A stretch of 55,624 nt of DNA from an uncultured Bacteroidales bacterium (GTDB lineage: Bacteria; Bacteroidota; Bacteroidia; Bacteroidales; FEN-979): assembly GCA_903959905.1 (NCBI GenBank), contig CAJBYO010000060.1, forward strand, positions 1-55,624, given 5' to 3'. Both the position numbers and the translations under genes were made by a program. The notes under the pieces were generated by a model. The model was not told the origin of the DNA, searched no databases, and worked only from the letters and a program-made list of their open reading frames with translations. Below are positions 9,001 to 17,438 of the stretch, in pieces; within the stretch, counting starts at the first letter, position 1; every line of letters begins with the position of its first letter.

Positions 9001-9445
9001 TCAGGTAATAGTAAGTTGAATCGGAGTAAAGGTTCCGCTGATGGCTGTAAAATCGGCTGTTTTTGTCAAAATTCCATTTATCGGCGCCTTCGCCGTAAAA
9101 GAGCAAATAGTCGGCAGCGTCAAAATGACCGTCGCCACCGTCATCAACCTGGATGGCTACTTCGCGAAGATCATCAATCCGGGGACTTAAATTGGTTTCA
9201 GGAAGCATCCCGGCCCCATTGCCGAACAACCGGAGCCTGGTAACATCAACCTTTGTCAGGTCAATTCCCATGTCAGCCAGGTCTTTTCCTGTAACCCTGT
9301 GAATACCATGGTGTGTCACCGCCAGTTTATACCATCGTCCCCTGGCAAGGACAGAAGAATCGGCATGTGGTACGGCAGCTTCAGCAAAAACCGGCAGAAG
9401 CAGCAGGAGGAGATATATTATTTTTTTAACCGTTGTTGGCGCCAT
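6032..9445 (-). CDS. Second PorU-like C25 peptidase (T9SS sortase paralogue)
   Basis: This 1137-residue gingipain-fold (C25) protein is a paralogue of the PorU encoded directly upstream. It begins with a signal peptide (MAPTTVKKIIYLLLLLLPVF) and goes straight into the shared region (VLARGRWYKLAV), lacking the ~150-residue N-terminal extension of its neighbour. Catalytic residues appear intact: His645 in YTGHGGETGW and Cys679 in VTATCEFSRF. The C-terminal ~90 residues form a beta-sandwich (DGTDANGTLLSNGIYPYKI) like a T9SS sorting domain, as known for PorU. I chose the ATG at 9445 because it opens the signal peptide; the upstream ATG at 9478 would overlap porU. Whether it is a second sortase or a specialised peptidase is unknown. 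Confidence 0.88.
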   Translation of the reverse strand: MAPTTVKKIIYLLLLLLPVFAEAAVPHADSSVLARGRWYKLAVTHHGIHRVTGKDLADMGIDLTKVDVTRLRLFGNGAGMLPETNLSPRIDDLREVAIQVDDGGDGHFDAADYLLFYGEGADKWNFDKNSRFYSHQRNLYSDSTYYYLNFDQVAGRRVVPLPVNPSAPNSFSSSCDDYALHELDSINLVHSGKEWFGETFNVNRHERIFPFSFPRIDSLVPVKVKWYVAANAAVPSYFYLAHGNSVIDSLRIDSTNPSDFNQAGRAKSKLTTIPNPGSDQTIKLTYVLPASNNKGWLNYLELSCRQHLYWNGSQMAFRDVNSIGGGKVTEFSMKNAIASVKIWDVTNPGSTTSMVTELTAGTLKFKRTTDSLREFIAFDGSYYYPVKYAGEIQNQNLHALQPATLVIVTHPLFISQAEQLAEFHRLHNEIAVQVVNSLQIVNEFGCGQNDPTAIRDFVKMLYDRGTNDTRPKYLLLFGDGSYDPKNRIPGNNNLIPTFQSVESLSGTASYVTDDYFGIMPDNAGQEANGAISIGIGRFPVSTVDEAQAMVDKIIHYSTNNYPVSSDWRNTFTFVADDENTNLHLHQAEELCAMVGAKYPVFNVNKIYFDAYKLIEIPGGSRFPDANRALNDAVNKGSLIVNYTGHGGETGWSFEAVLTTADILKWKNKDKMPVFVTATCEFSRFDNPERFTAGEMLILQPGGGAIGLYSTTRLAWAGINIGLNTSFFEHLMDKDADGRFIKMGDLIRLSKNDNNNNVQLRNFVLLGDPAQNIAFPGYGVKTTMINGHPADVADTARGLSVVTVSGQIVNAGGQRVSGFKGTVNCKVYDKPVTNTTLGNRPNGETYPENFNIQNSLLFKGDVPADSGEFKFTFTMPKTISLQYGKGKLSYYAYNDSIEASGYSNKIIIGGRDEQVNPLNAGPDIALFMNDRNFVSGGETGNAPILLVDLYDTNGINYLGLGIGHEIEAVLDSDRAHSMLLNDYFSPAFNSYTRGTVAFPLNDIAPGNHILTLKAWDMYDNSSIKEIHFYVPSHTTLSVKNVMTAPNPLVDRTDFIFQPQPFDGGGLDVQIKIYSLKGIQVRTLSMSYDVPITSAPKISWDGTDANGTLLSNGIYPYKIIFKASNGAYTETSQKLMIMR

Positions 9446-9464
9446 AATATGCAAAGATAGGTAT

Positions 9465-12400
9465 TTAACGAAGAACAACCAATTTTGAGGACTGCCGCTT
9501 CATACTGCCGTCAGGGAGAATCAGTTGAACCTGGTAAACGTATAAGCCTGAACTGATCTTACAGCCGTTATCCTGGGTACCATCCCACTGAATGGAGGCT
9601 GTACGGAATCCCTGGCTGTCTATTGTCTGCTTTAATGTTTTAACCGGACTGCCGTTGAGGGAGACAATCTTTATTTCAACCTCCACTGGTTGATCCACCT
9701 GGTTTGACTCCCAGCAAAAGGTTGTATGGTCCGTCATCGGATTCGGGTAATTCATCAGATGCTGAAATGCAAAATCAGTTGATGAAACAACAAGAAAGTC
9801 AATGCTTGCATCCGTTGAATTGTTGTAAACATCCCACACTTTCAGTGTAATCCTGTGCGGGCCGTCGCTGAGTGAACTGAGCGGATAGCTGATCTCGCCG
9901 CTTTTGAAGGTATTGATGTCTGAAACATAATAGTCATTCAGGATCATCGGTGTTGTCGTCTTGCCGTCGAGGATGGCTGTGATATCATGGCCAATCCCGT
10001 TCCCCACCGTGTTGACACCTGACGAATCGCTTACATACGCCAGAAGATCAGGGTGCTGGTTGGTGACACCGCCTGAACGGAAGTCGCGGTTATTCATATA
10101 CAGCTCCACTTCTGGCCCCTGGTCATCGGGTTGTGCCTGGTTGTTGTAGCCACCTACCTGCACCTTGTCGTCATATCCGTTTGCATCAGTGGCCGAACTG
10201 CTGGCATAATAGCTGATCTTGCCAACACCGTATTTATAGGCAATATCTTTGGGGACAATAAAAGAAAAAGTGAACGAACCGGCTGAAACCTCAACTTTTC
10301 CTTTATAGACAGGGTTTTTGCGAAGGAAAAACTGAACAGGAGGGCCTTCTTCGTAATTGGCCCTGGTCCATATCTCAGAAGACTTATCAAATACCGTAGG
10401 GTAAACTGTTCCTGAAAAATCAACGGCCTTTTGTCCGGCAGCATCCCTGACCTCTCCCGTGATGGTAACCACTGCAAGTGCTTTCAGTGTATCAGGCACT
10501 CCAGATGGGGTATTGGCGTTGATGGATGTAGTAACAACTTGGAGGTTCGGGTAGGCCATCTGCATGGCGGGATCCCCGAGCAATACAAATGCATGGATAT
10601 TGGGGGATGACCCCATGTCTTTTTTTGCGACCCTAAGCAGGTCTCCGAGGCGGAGGTATTCCCCTGAAAATTTCCGAAAGACATCATCGTAGAAGTTCAC
10701 CAGGAGTGATTGGTTTGTACCGGCAAAAGTCAGTCGCGTAGTGGTAAAGAGGGCCACTCCTCCCCCGGTCTGGTTGAGCAACACCCATTCACCTGCTGAC
10801 ACACGGTTTGGATCATCAAACCGGCTGAACTCGCAGGTGGCGGTGACAAATACAGGCATGTTGTCGTAGTTGCGCCAGCTCTGGATATCGGGAACCTCCA
10901 GGATTCGCTCATGTGCCCATCCAACTTCCCCTCCGTGGCCGATATAGTTCATGATCAGTGATCCTTTCTCCACCCGCTTGTTGATGGCCTGGTTCACTTC
11001 CGGATACCGTCCTCCGCCCGGGGTGGAAACCATCGGATAGGCGTCAGAATAAATTTTATCAACATTGTAGTTCTTGTAATTCTTCTCAATCTGCTTTGCC
11101 AGCGCTTCGGTACTTTCAACGAATAAATTGCCGCCTTCATTCTGGTCATCCGAAACAAAAGTCACCACATTGCGCCAGTCGTTTTTAACAGCGTCAGTAT
11201 TTGAGCAGTAATGAATCACTTTATCCACTGTTGCCCTTGCCTGGTCAACATCATCAACGGGAAACCTTCCGATACCGATGTCAAGGCTCCCTGCATCGCC
11301 CTGTCCTTCGTCATTGTCAAGGAATCCAAAATAATCATCCGACACATAAGACGAGACGGGGGAAAGTGACACATTGGATTCATAGGAAGGAACAAAATTG
11401 GTATTGTTTTGGGTGCGGCCCAGGTAGTCGTAGGATGCATCACCAAAAAGCAAAAGGTATCTTGGTTCATTCCCCGGGGTTGCCTTATTGTACAGCAGTC
11501 TAACAAAGTCGCGGATGGCGCTTACATCCTGTGCCCCGGAAGAAAATTCGTTGTATATTGTTTCAGGGGTTGTGATCAGTACCGACAACCCGCTGTTTGC
11601 CCTGTGAAATTCAGCCAGCCTTTCAGCTTCGCCCATGAACGAAGGGTGTGATACAATGATATAATCGGGAATTTCAGCTCCGTGAAGGTTCTGATTAGCT
11701 ATCCGGGCAACAAACTCGGGTACATTGTAGGCATTGCCGTCAAAAGCAATGAATTCGCGCATGGCCTCCGTTTCAACCCTGAACACATAATTGTTACCGC
11801 CATGGATTGCATTGATACGTGTCACCCTGTCGCCTGAGGTCACATCCCATATTTCCAGGTTTTGACCGCCGCCATTGAGGCTGAACTCAGTGACCCCGCC
11901 GGGCGCCGTCCCGGTGGCAGTGCGGAAACGCATCTGTGAACCATTCATGATCAGTTCCCTGGTTGCGTTTAGTTCAATAAAATTAAGGTATCCAACAGAA
12001 CTTGATGAACTTTTTACATAATTAAGCTTGATATCCACTGTAGGATTGCCGGTCAGAAATGATATTTTACCAGCTCCGGTGTTTGCATAGTCGTTTTCAA
12101 AGCCTTCATAGACCCGTTCAATGTCAATGGACATCAGTGGATTTCCCTGCGCTGATACGACGAAAGCGGTATTTCCGGTCACAGAACGGGCAGCAACACT
12201 GGTTCTGATAACAACCGGACTCTGACTGTCGATATTTGGAAAATTAAAAGAGTAAGTCCGGGTGGAAGTGATGTCAAAATACTGCTTGTCATACCATTCC
12301 CTGCCTGATTTTATAAGATTGACATCATTTTTTTCATAGGCTGCATAATCTTCAAATTTTGAAGCATTGTACGTCGGAGCCTTTGATGTTGTCGTTTCAT

Positions 12401-13331
12401 TTTCAATTCTCTTTCCGGGCCCTTTATCGATCGTCAGGAAGTAATATACACGGTCGGCATAAATATTTTTTTTGTAGTTGAATATCTTTAATGTCGGGTT
12501 ATAATTCCAATGGTCGGGTCCCCCGGCATAAAAAAGGAGGTAATCGCCCGGGTCAAAGCGGCCGTCGGCTTCACCTGAAACAAATATCGCATTTTCCATC
12601 AGGTCATCCACCCGCAGCGCTGCGTTTGCCTCCGGAAGCATGCCTCCGCCGTTGCCAAAGATCCTCAGGTTTAGAGGGTTGATGGCTGCAACATCAATGC
12701 CGGCCTTTTTAAGGTCGTCGTATGTAAGCCTGTAAATGCCATCCGAGGGAATGCCGAATTTATACCATGTGCCTGACGCCAGTACTGAATTTTCAGCATA
12801 GCTGGCGACTGATTTTCCAGGTGATGCATTCCTGGTTTCCGACATTTGCATGTTTATATCAAAGGAAAGCAACCTTTCAATGCGGCCCGTTTCACTGTTT
12901 CTGCGCAAAGGAAGAAAACTGACCAGCACAGAGGCCTTTTTCCGTTCAACCGACAGGCGGGAAGTGACTGACAGGTCTGCTCCGATTTTATCCAGGCCTT
13001 TCACAAGCATAAGATCTGCCTCATTCACGGGTTGAAAAACCCGGTTGGTGATTGTCAGTTCAGCCAGTGAATCATGGGTATTCTCAATCGGGAAGGATTT
13101 CATGAAGACAGGCAGCCTGCCATATTTTTCATCCAACACGGATCCGCCAAATGACAACATCTTCTCCGCCTCATTACCGCTGTTCCCGATAGTCTGAGGT
13201 GAGTTCCACTTAATCCTGAACGAATTTTTCAATCCCGGTTTACCCGAAGAAAACGAAAAAACCGGCACGGATACCAGCAGAACAATAAACAATACAATGG
13301 AAACCTGATTTTTTGTGTACATGCGCCTCAT
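9465..13331 (-). CDS. porU: Type IX secretion system sortase PorU
   Basis: PorU removes the C-terminal sorting domain of T9SS cargo at the cell surface and joins the new end to anionic lipopolysaccharide. The 1288-residue protein has a signal peptide (IVLFIVLLVSVPVFSF), an N-terminal domain at residues ~30-180, then the PorU core starting at VLASGTWYKFGI. The C25 dyad is His799 (YIGHGGEVGW) and Cys833 (VTATCEFSRF). A C-terminal sorting-type domain ends KRQSSKLVVLR. The length and N-terminal extension make it the more canonical of the two copies. It is first in porU-porU2-porV-ispF and is divergent from porP and gldJ; gldJ, porU and porV are neighbours in other Bacteroidota as well. Confidence 0.92.
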   Translation of the reverse strand: MRRMYTKNQVSIVLFIVLLVSVPVFSFSSGKPGLKNSFRIKWNSPQTIGNSGNEAEKMLSFGGSVLDEKYGRLPVFMKSFPIENTHDSLAELTITNRVFQPVNEADLMLVKGLDKIGADLSVTSRLSVERKKASVLVSFLPLRRNSETGRIERLLSFDINMQMSETRNASPGKSVASYAENSVLASGTWYKFGIPSDGIYRLTYDDLKKAGIDVAAINPLNLRIFGNGGGMLPEANAALRVDDLMENAIFVSGEADGRFDPGDYLLFYAGGPDHWNYNPTLKIFNYKKNIYADRVYYFLTIDKGPGKRIENETTTSKAPTYNASKFEDYAAYEKNDVNLIKSGREWYDKQYFDITSTRTYSFNFPNIDSQSPVVIRTSVAARSVTGNTAFVVSAQGNPLMSIDIERVYEGFENDYANTGAGKISFLTGNPTVDIKLNYVKSSSSSVGYLNFIELNATRELIMNGSQMRFRTATGTAPGGVTEFSLNGGGQNLEIWDVTSGDRVTRINAIHGGNNYVFRVETEAMREFIAFDGNAYNVPEFVARIANQNLHGAEIPDYIIVSHPSFMGEAERLAEFHRANSGLSVLITTPETIYNEFSSGAQDVSAIRDFVRLLYNKATPGNEPRYLLLFGDASYDYLGRTQNNTNFVPSYESNVSLSPVSSYVSDDYFGFLDNDEGQGDAGSLDIGIGRFPVDDVDQARATVDKVIHYCSNTDAVKNDWRNVVTFVSDDQNEGGNLFVESTEALAKQIEKNYKNYNVDKIYSDAYPMVSTPGGGRYPEVNQAINKRVEKGSLIMNYIGHGGEVGWAHERILEVPDIQSWRNYDNMPVFVTATCEFSRFDDPNRVSAGEWVLLNQTGGGVALFTTTRLTFAGTNQSLLVNFYDDVFRKFSGEYLRLGDLLRVAKKDMGSSPNIHAFVLLGDPAMQMAYPNLQVVTTSINANTPSGVPDTLKALAVVTITGEVRDAAGQKAVDFSGTVYPTVFDKSSEIWTRANYEEGPPVQFFLRKNPVYKGKVEVSAGSFTFSFIVPKDIAYKYGVGKISYYASSSATDANGYDDKVQVGGYNNQAQPDDQGPEVELYMNNRDFRSGGVTNQHPDLLAYVSDSSGVNTVGNGIGHDITAILDGKTTTPMILNDYYVSDINTFKSGEISYPLSSLSDGPHRITLKVWDVYNNSTDASIDFLVVSSTDFAFQHLMNYPNPMTDHTTFCWESNQVDQPVEVEIKIVSLNGSPVKTLKQTIDSQGFRTASIQWDGTQDNGCKISSGLYVYQVQLILPDGSMKRQSSKLVVLR

Positions 13332-13393
13332 TGAATGGTTCTATAAAGACAATAATAACTGTTGAAAGGTTGCTGCCGGAAACGAATATTTTT

Positions 13394-13401
13394 CAAAACT
13401 A
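13394..13401 (-). promoter_or_regulatory. Candidate -7 box TAGTTTTG before porU
   Basis: TAGTTTTG on the minus strand, 62 bases before the porU ATG, fits TAnnTTTG. It would drive the porU-porU2-porV-ispF unit. The -33 element is not clear. Confidence 0.5.
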
Positions 13402-13469
13402 TATTATTTCCGTTATTTTTAACGTTAGCAGTTAGTTAATATTGTCAACAGGGGTTCAGGTATAAGTAT

Positions 13470-13477
13470 TATTTTTG
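13470..13477 (+). promoter_or_regulatory. Candidate -7 box TATTTTTG before porP
   Basis: TATTTTTG lies 40 bases before the porP ATG in the 186-base divergent region. No TTTG is found at 19-21 bases upstream. Confidence 0.5.
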
Positions 13478-13517
13478 TAATATTGTACACCTTATTTAAT
13501 CAGGAAACAGCAGGTCC

Positions 13518-14510
13518 ATGATCAGAAGAATTGCGCTTTTCGTTTTGTTTGCCGCTTCTTTTTTACTTGTGGACCTGTATGCCCAGGATCCGGAATTTTC
13601 ACAGTTCTATGCGAACCCATTGTATTTGAATCCGGCCCTTGCCGGGGTGACCGTTTGTCCCAAAGTGAATGCAAATTACCGCAATCAGTGGCCGGGCATA
13701 GGAAAAGCCTTTATCACCTACAATGCCAGTTACGACCAGTATGTCAATTTTCTCCATGGCGGTGTTGGGGTTGAGGTGCTCGCCGACAGGGCCGGGAGCG
13801 GCAACCTGAACACCACGATCATCAGCCTGATGTACGCCTATAAATTCAACCTGTCGAGCCACCTCCAGGCGAGCGGGGCTTTAAAAGTAGGTTATTACCA
13901 GCGGCATCTTAACTGGGGCAACCTGCAGTTTGAAGACATGATTGACCCGCTCAATGGATTTGTCCAGCCAACCTCCGAAAAGCAGCCCGACAACCTCAGT
14001 GTGGGTGCAGTTGATTTTTCCACCGGAGTTTTTATATCCTACGACGATCTTTTCTACGGGGGGATTGCCGTTGACCACCTGACCCAGCCCAAGGTTGGAT
14101 TTTATGCCGACAACAATACAAAGCTTGACATGAAATACACGGTTCATGTCGGGTCGGTGATCAGCCTGCGTAAAAACGGAAGTGCTGATGAGGATCGTGA
14201 ATTTTCACTTTCACCCAATATTTTGTTTCAGCAGCAATTCCAGTTTCACCAGTTGAATATCGGTCTTTATCTGACCGTTGACCCGTTCATCGGCGGCCTC
14301 TGGTTCCGCCATAACTTTGAAAATGCAGATGCCATCATCCCGATGTTAGGTATTCACTACAAAAATCTCCGCGTAGGCTACAGTTACGATTACACCATCA
14401 GCAAGCTAAGAACCGCGTCAGGCGGGGCTCACGAAGTATCGGCCTCCTGGCAATTCCCCTGCCCTGAAAAAAGAAGACATATCAGGGCAATAAAATGCCC
14501 GCGGTTTTAG
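13518..14510 (+). CDS. PorP/SprF-family type IX secretion membrane protein
   Basis: PorP/SprF proteins are 14-strand outer-membrane barrels linked to the GldK/L/M/N machine and to export of specific surface proteins. The 330-residue product has a signal peptide (MIRRIALFVLFAASFLLVDL) cut near AQDPEFSQFYANPLYLNPAL, which is the diagnostic start of the family. SAGQ-type strand repeats follow, including LRVGYSYDYTISKL near the end. It sits between the divergent porU and the codirectional gldJ (61 bases). Whether it is the core PorP or one of the cargo-specific SprF paralogues cannot be decided here; the position beside gldJ and porU suggests a core role. Confidence 0.9.
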   Translation: MIRRIALFVLFAASFLLVDLYAQDPEFSQFYANPLYLNPALAGVTVCPKVNANYRNQWPGIGKAFITYNASYDQYVNFLHGGVGVEVLADRAGSGNLNTTIISLMYAYKFNLSSHLQASGALKVGYYQRHLNWGNLQFEDMIDPLNGFVQPTSEKQPDNLSVGAVDFSTGVFISYDDLFYGGIAVDHLTQPKVGFYADNNTKLDMKYTVHVGSVISLRKNGSADEDREFSLSPNILFQQQFQFHQLNIGLYLTVDPFIGGLWFRHNFENADAIIPMLGIHYKNLRVGYSYDYTISKLRTASGGAHEVSASWQFPCPEKRRHIRAIKCPRF

Positions 14511-14523
14511 TTATATATTATTA

Positions 14524-14555
14524 TTTGCTTATTTTGAGTATTTCACGTAGGTTTG
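14524..14555 (+). promoter_or_regulatory. Promoter of gldJ
   Basis: TTTG (14524-14527), a 20-base spacer and TAGGTTTG (14548-14555) match the Bacteroidota consensus with both elements. The leader to the gldJ ATG is about 10-12 bases. Confidence 0.75.
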
Positions 14556-14571
14556 CAAAAATTTTCAACGG

Positions 14572-16047
14572 ATGAGAATTAACAGATTTTTTCAGGTAAG
14601 CGCCCTTGTAGTGGCCATCATGATGGTGACTGGCTGTAAGAAAGAAGCATCACGTTCTACCGGCTGGGAATATAACAATCCCAAAAACGGGGGATTTGAA
14701 AAACGCGAATTCGCTGACCAGGGTACCGGGCCAGGCCTTGTATTTATTGAAGGCGGCACTTTTGCCATGGGGGCCACCCAGGATGACGTGATGTTTGAAT
14801 GGAACAACAGTCCCCGCAGGGTTACCGTTTCCAGTTTCTATATGGATGAGACGGAAGTCCGCAACCTTGATTACCTTGAATATCTTTACTGGCTGAACCG
14901 TGTTTATTCCCTGAATTATCCGGGTGTTTATCGTAAAGCTCTCCCCGACACCCTTGTCTGGCGTGAAAAGCTGGCTTACAATGAGCCTCTTCTGGAGTAC
15001 TACTTCCGCCATCCCGCCTACCGTAACTATCCTGTTGTGGGTGTTACATGGGGGCAGGCAAATGATTACTGCCAGTGGCGTACCGACCGTGTCAATGAAA
15101 TGATCCTCATCCAGCGCGGTATCCTGAAAATGGATTCCGACCAGAAAGATGACAAGAACTTTAACACAGACGCTTACCTTGCCGGGTATTATGAAGGAGC
15201 TCCTGACAGGAAACTTCCTGACCTAAATCCAGCAGGAAAAGGAACCAGGAACGTAAAGATGGAGGATGGAATCCTTCTGCCCAAGTACAGGCTTCCGACC
15301 GAAGCGGAGTGGGAATTCGCAGCGCTCGGCCTTATCGGCAACACACTTTACGAGCGGGTTGTTGAGCGCAAGAACTACCCATGGAATGGCAATTATGTCC
15401 GTACCGATGAATCAAGGTACTATGGAAGTTTTAACGACAACTTCAAACGCGGAAAAGGAGACTACATGGGCGTTGCAGGCAATCTGAACGACGGTGCCGA
15501 TGTTCCTTCCGCATGCGGATCTTTCTTCCCGAACGATTACGGCCTGTACAACATGGCAGGTAACGTGAGCGAATGGGTACTGGATGTTTACCGTCCGTTG
15601 AACGCATACGACGTATCTGATCTTCGCCCGTTCCGTGGCAATGTATACAAAACCCCTGTGCTGGATGCTGAAGGTTTCAGGGCCATGCCAGACAGCCTCG
15701 GGCATATGAAATACAGAGACATTACTGTTTCTGAGGCCGTTAACCGCAAAAATTACCGTCAATCAGACAACATCAACTACCTCGACGGCGATTACGCATC
15801 AAGCATCAACAGTGGCGACTGGACGGCAACGGCTAAAGATACCAGTGCAACAAACACCATGTATGATTTTGGCAAAAGCTCATTGATCAGCGACCATGCC
15901 CGCGTTTATAAAGGAGGCAGCTGGAAAGATCAGGCTTTCTACATGAGCCCGGGAACACGCCGTTTCCTTGACGAAAACGACGCTTCAAACGCCATCGGTT
16001 TCCGTTGTGCCATGACCCGCGTAGGTGGTTCTATTGCCGGAAAATAA
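14572..16047 (+). CDS. gldJ: Gliding motility / T9SS lipoprotein GldJ
   Basis: GldJ is a lipoprotein needed for T9SS function and gliding in Flavobacterium; it has a formylglycine-generating-enzyme fold but is structural. The 491-residue protein begins with a lipoprotein signal ending in MMVTGC, so Cys22 or so would be lipidated. The FGE-like region starts VFIEGGTFAMGATQDDVMFE and includes YRLPTEAEWEFAALGL, YGLYNMAGNVSEWVLDV and the terminal GFRCAMTRVG. The spacing of about 300 residues between these blocks is long, as in GldJ rather than in sulfatase modifiers. It follows porP and is followed by a terminator immediately before murF. Confidence 0.92.
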   Translation: MRINRFFQVSALVVAIMMVTGCKKEASRSTGWEYNNPKNGGFEKREFADQGTGPGLVFIEGGTFAMGATQDDVMFEWNNSPRRVTVSSFYMDETEVRNLDYLEYLYWLNRVYSLNYPGVYRKALPDTLVWREKLAYNEPLLEYYFRHPAYRNYPVVGVTWGQANDYCQWRTDRVNEMILIQRGILKMDSDQKDDKNFNTDAYLAGYYEGAPDRKLPDLNPAGKGTRNVKMEDGILLPKYRLPTEAEWEFAALGLIGNTLYERVVERKNYPWNGNYVRTDESRYYGSFNDNFKRGKGDYMGVAGNLNDGADVPSACGSFFPNDYGLYNMAGNVSEWVLDVYRPLNAYDVSDLRPFRGNVYKTPVLDAEGFRAMPDSLGHMKYRDITVSEAVNRKNYRQSDNINYLDGDYASSINSGDWTATAKDTSATNTMYDFGKSSLISDHARVYKGGSWKDQAFYMSPGTRRFLDENDASNAIGFRCAMTRVGGSIAGK

Positions 16048-16069
16048 TTTACCTTTTGACACTTTACTG

Positions 16070-16105
16070 AACCCCGTTTCATCCGTGAGGCGGGGTTTTA
16101 TTTAT
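16070..16105 (+). terminator. Intrinsic terminator gldJ/murF
   Basis: AACCCCG (16070-16076) and CGGGGTT (16091-16097) form a 7-bp stem with a 14-base loop, followed by a T-rich run. It ends only 8 bases before the murF ATG, so it may also act as an attenuator or as a leader structure for murF. Confidence 0.7.
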
Positions 16106-17401
16106 ATGGAAAACAAGACAGAAGAAATATATCAGCTGTTCCTCAGCCATCCTGCTATTTCAACTGACAGCCGCCAGATAAAGCCAGGCTCGCTCTTTTT
16201 TGCTTTACGCGGGGAATCGTTCAACGGCAATGAGTTCGCAGAACATGCCATCGAATCAGGGGCAGCCTGGGCGATTGTGGATGAAGTGTCATTTGCTGTA
16301 AATAAATCTTGCATCCTTGTTGATGATGTTCTGGCTACCCTTCAGGCAGTGGCACATATGCACCGCCTTCAATTCAGCATCCCGGTTATTGGTATCACCG
16401 GAACCAATGGAAAGACAACCACCAAAGAACTCTCTGCCGGCGTTCTTTCAAAAAAATTCAACACCCTTGCCACCGCCGGCAACCTGAACAACCACATCGG
16501 CGTTCCGCTTACCTTGCTGAATATCACCTCGGCCACAGAAATCGCGATTGTCGAAATGGGTGCAAATCATCCGGGAGAGATTGAATTCCTTTGCAACATC
16601 GCCCAACCAACCCACGGACTCATAACCAACATCGGTAAAGCACACCTGGAAGGGTTTGGCAGTTATGAAGGCGTTATCAATACAAAAACCGAGTTATACA
16701 GGTTCCTGCAGAAACATAAGGGCTCGATCTTCCTTCACAACAGCGATCCAACCCTGATCAGCCATGCTGAAGGAATAAAATCAATCACCTATGGCAGTTC
16801 ACCCGCCGACCTCGCCCTGATCAGCGAAACCGCCACTCCGATGGTGATGATGACCTTACAACTTGCTGATGGAGAACTGCTTTCAGTGGAATCAAACCTT
16901 TACGGGAAATACAATGCAACAAACATGATGGCTGCCATCTGCATCGGACAGCACTTCAATGTACAGCCTGATGACATAAAGGAAGCCATTGAATCATACA
17001 AGCCCGGGAACAACCGGTCGCAGGTCTTGAAAACCGAACGCAACATGCTGATCATGGACGCTTACAATGCAAACCCAAGCAGCATGAAAGCGGCAATTGA
17101 AACCTTTGCAAACGCAGGTTATTCGGAAAAAACTGTCATCCTCGGCGACATGCTTGAACTCGGGGATGTCTGCGACGAGGAACACCTGGAAATCCTTTCC
17201 ATGCTTGACAGCCAGCCGTTTAAACAGGTGTATCTTGTGGGACCTGTATTCACCAGGTTAAACTCCAGGCGGGAGAACATATGTTTTGACGATACCAGTC
17301 TGGCTAAAATGTGGCTTGAACATCACCAAATCGCCGACGCTACGGTATTGATCAAAGGATCCAGGGGAATCAGGCTTGAGAAACTTGTTGAAGTACTTTG
17401 A
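16106..17401 (+). CDS. murF: UDP-N-acetylmuramoyl-tripeptide-D-alanyl-D-alanine ligase
   Basis: MurF adds D-Ala-D-Ala to the UDP-MurNAc tripeptide in the last cytoplasmic step of peptidoglycan precursor synthesis. The 431-residue protein has the substrate-binding start ISTDSRQIKPGSLFFALRG, the Mur-ligase P-loop ITGTNGKTTTKEL near residue 100, the AIVEMGANHPGEI motif, NNRSQVLK, and MDAYNANPSSMKAAI in the C domain. I chose the ATG at 16106 (MENKTEEIYQ); the open frame extends upstream into gldJ and the terminator, which is not coding. It precedes anmK, so two cell-wall genes lie together. Confidence 0.95.
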   Translation: MENKTEEIYQLFLSHPAISTDSRQIKPGSLFFALRGESFNGNEFAEHAIESGAAWAIVDEVSFAVNKSCILVDDVLATLQAVAHMHRLQFSIPVIGITGTNGKTTTKELSAGVLSKKFNTLATAGNLNNHIGVPLTLLNITSATEIAIVEMGANHPGEIEFLCNIAQPTHGLITNIGKAHLEGFGSYEGVINTKTELYRFLQKHKGSIFLHNSDPTLISHAEGIKSITYGSSPADLALISETATPMVMMTLQLADGELLSVESNLYGKYNATNMMAAICIGQHFNVQPDDIKEAIESYKPGNNRSQVLKTERNMLIMDAYNANPSSMKAAIETFANAGYSEKTVILGDMLELGDVCDEEHLEILSMLDSQPFKQVYLVGPVFTRLNSRRENICFDDTSLAKMWLEHHQIADATVLIKGSRGIRLEKLVEVL

Positions 17402-17438
17402 TACACATTTCATACTTTCATTATTAATCTGATCTGTT

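Noticed and set aside
16025..16105. Upstream extension of murF
   Set aside because: The extra 27 codons overlap gldJ and the terminator hairpin and have no similarity to the MurF N-terminus.
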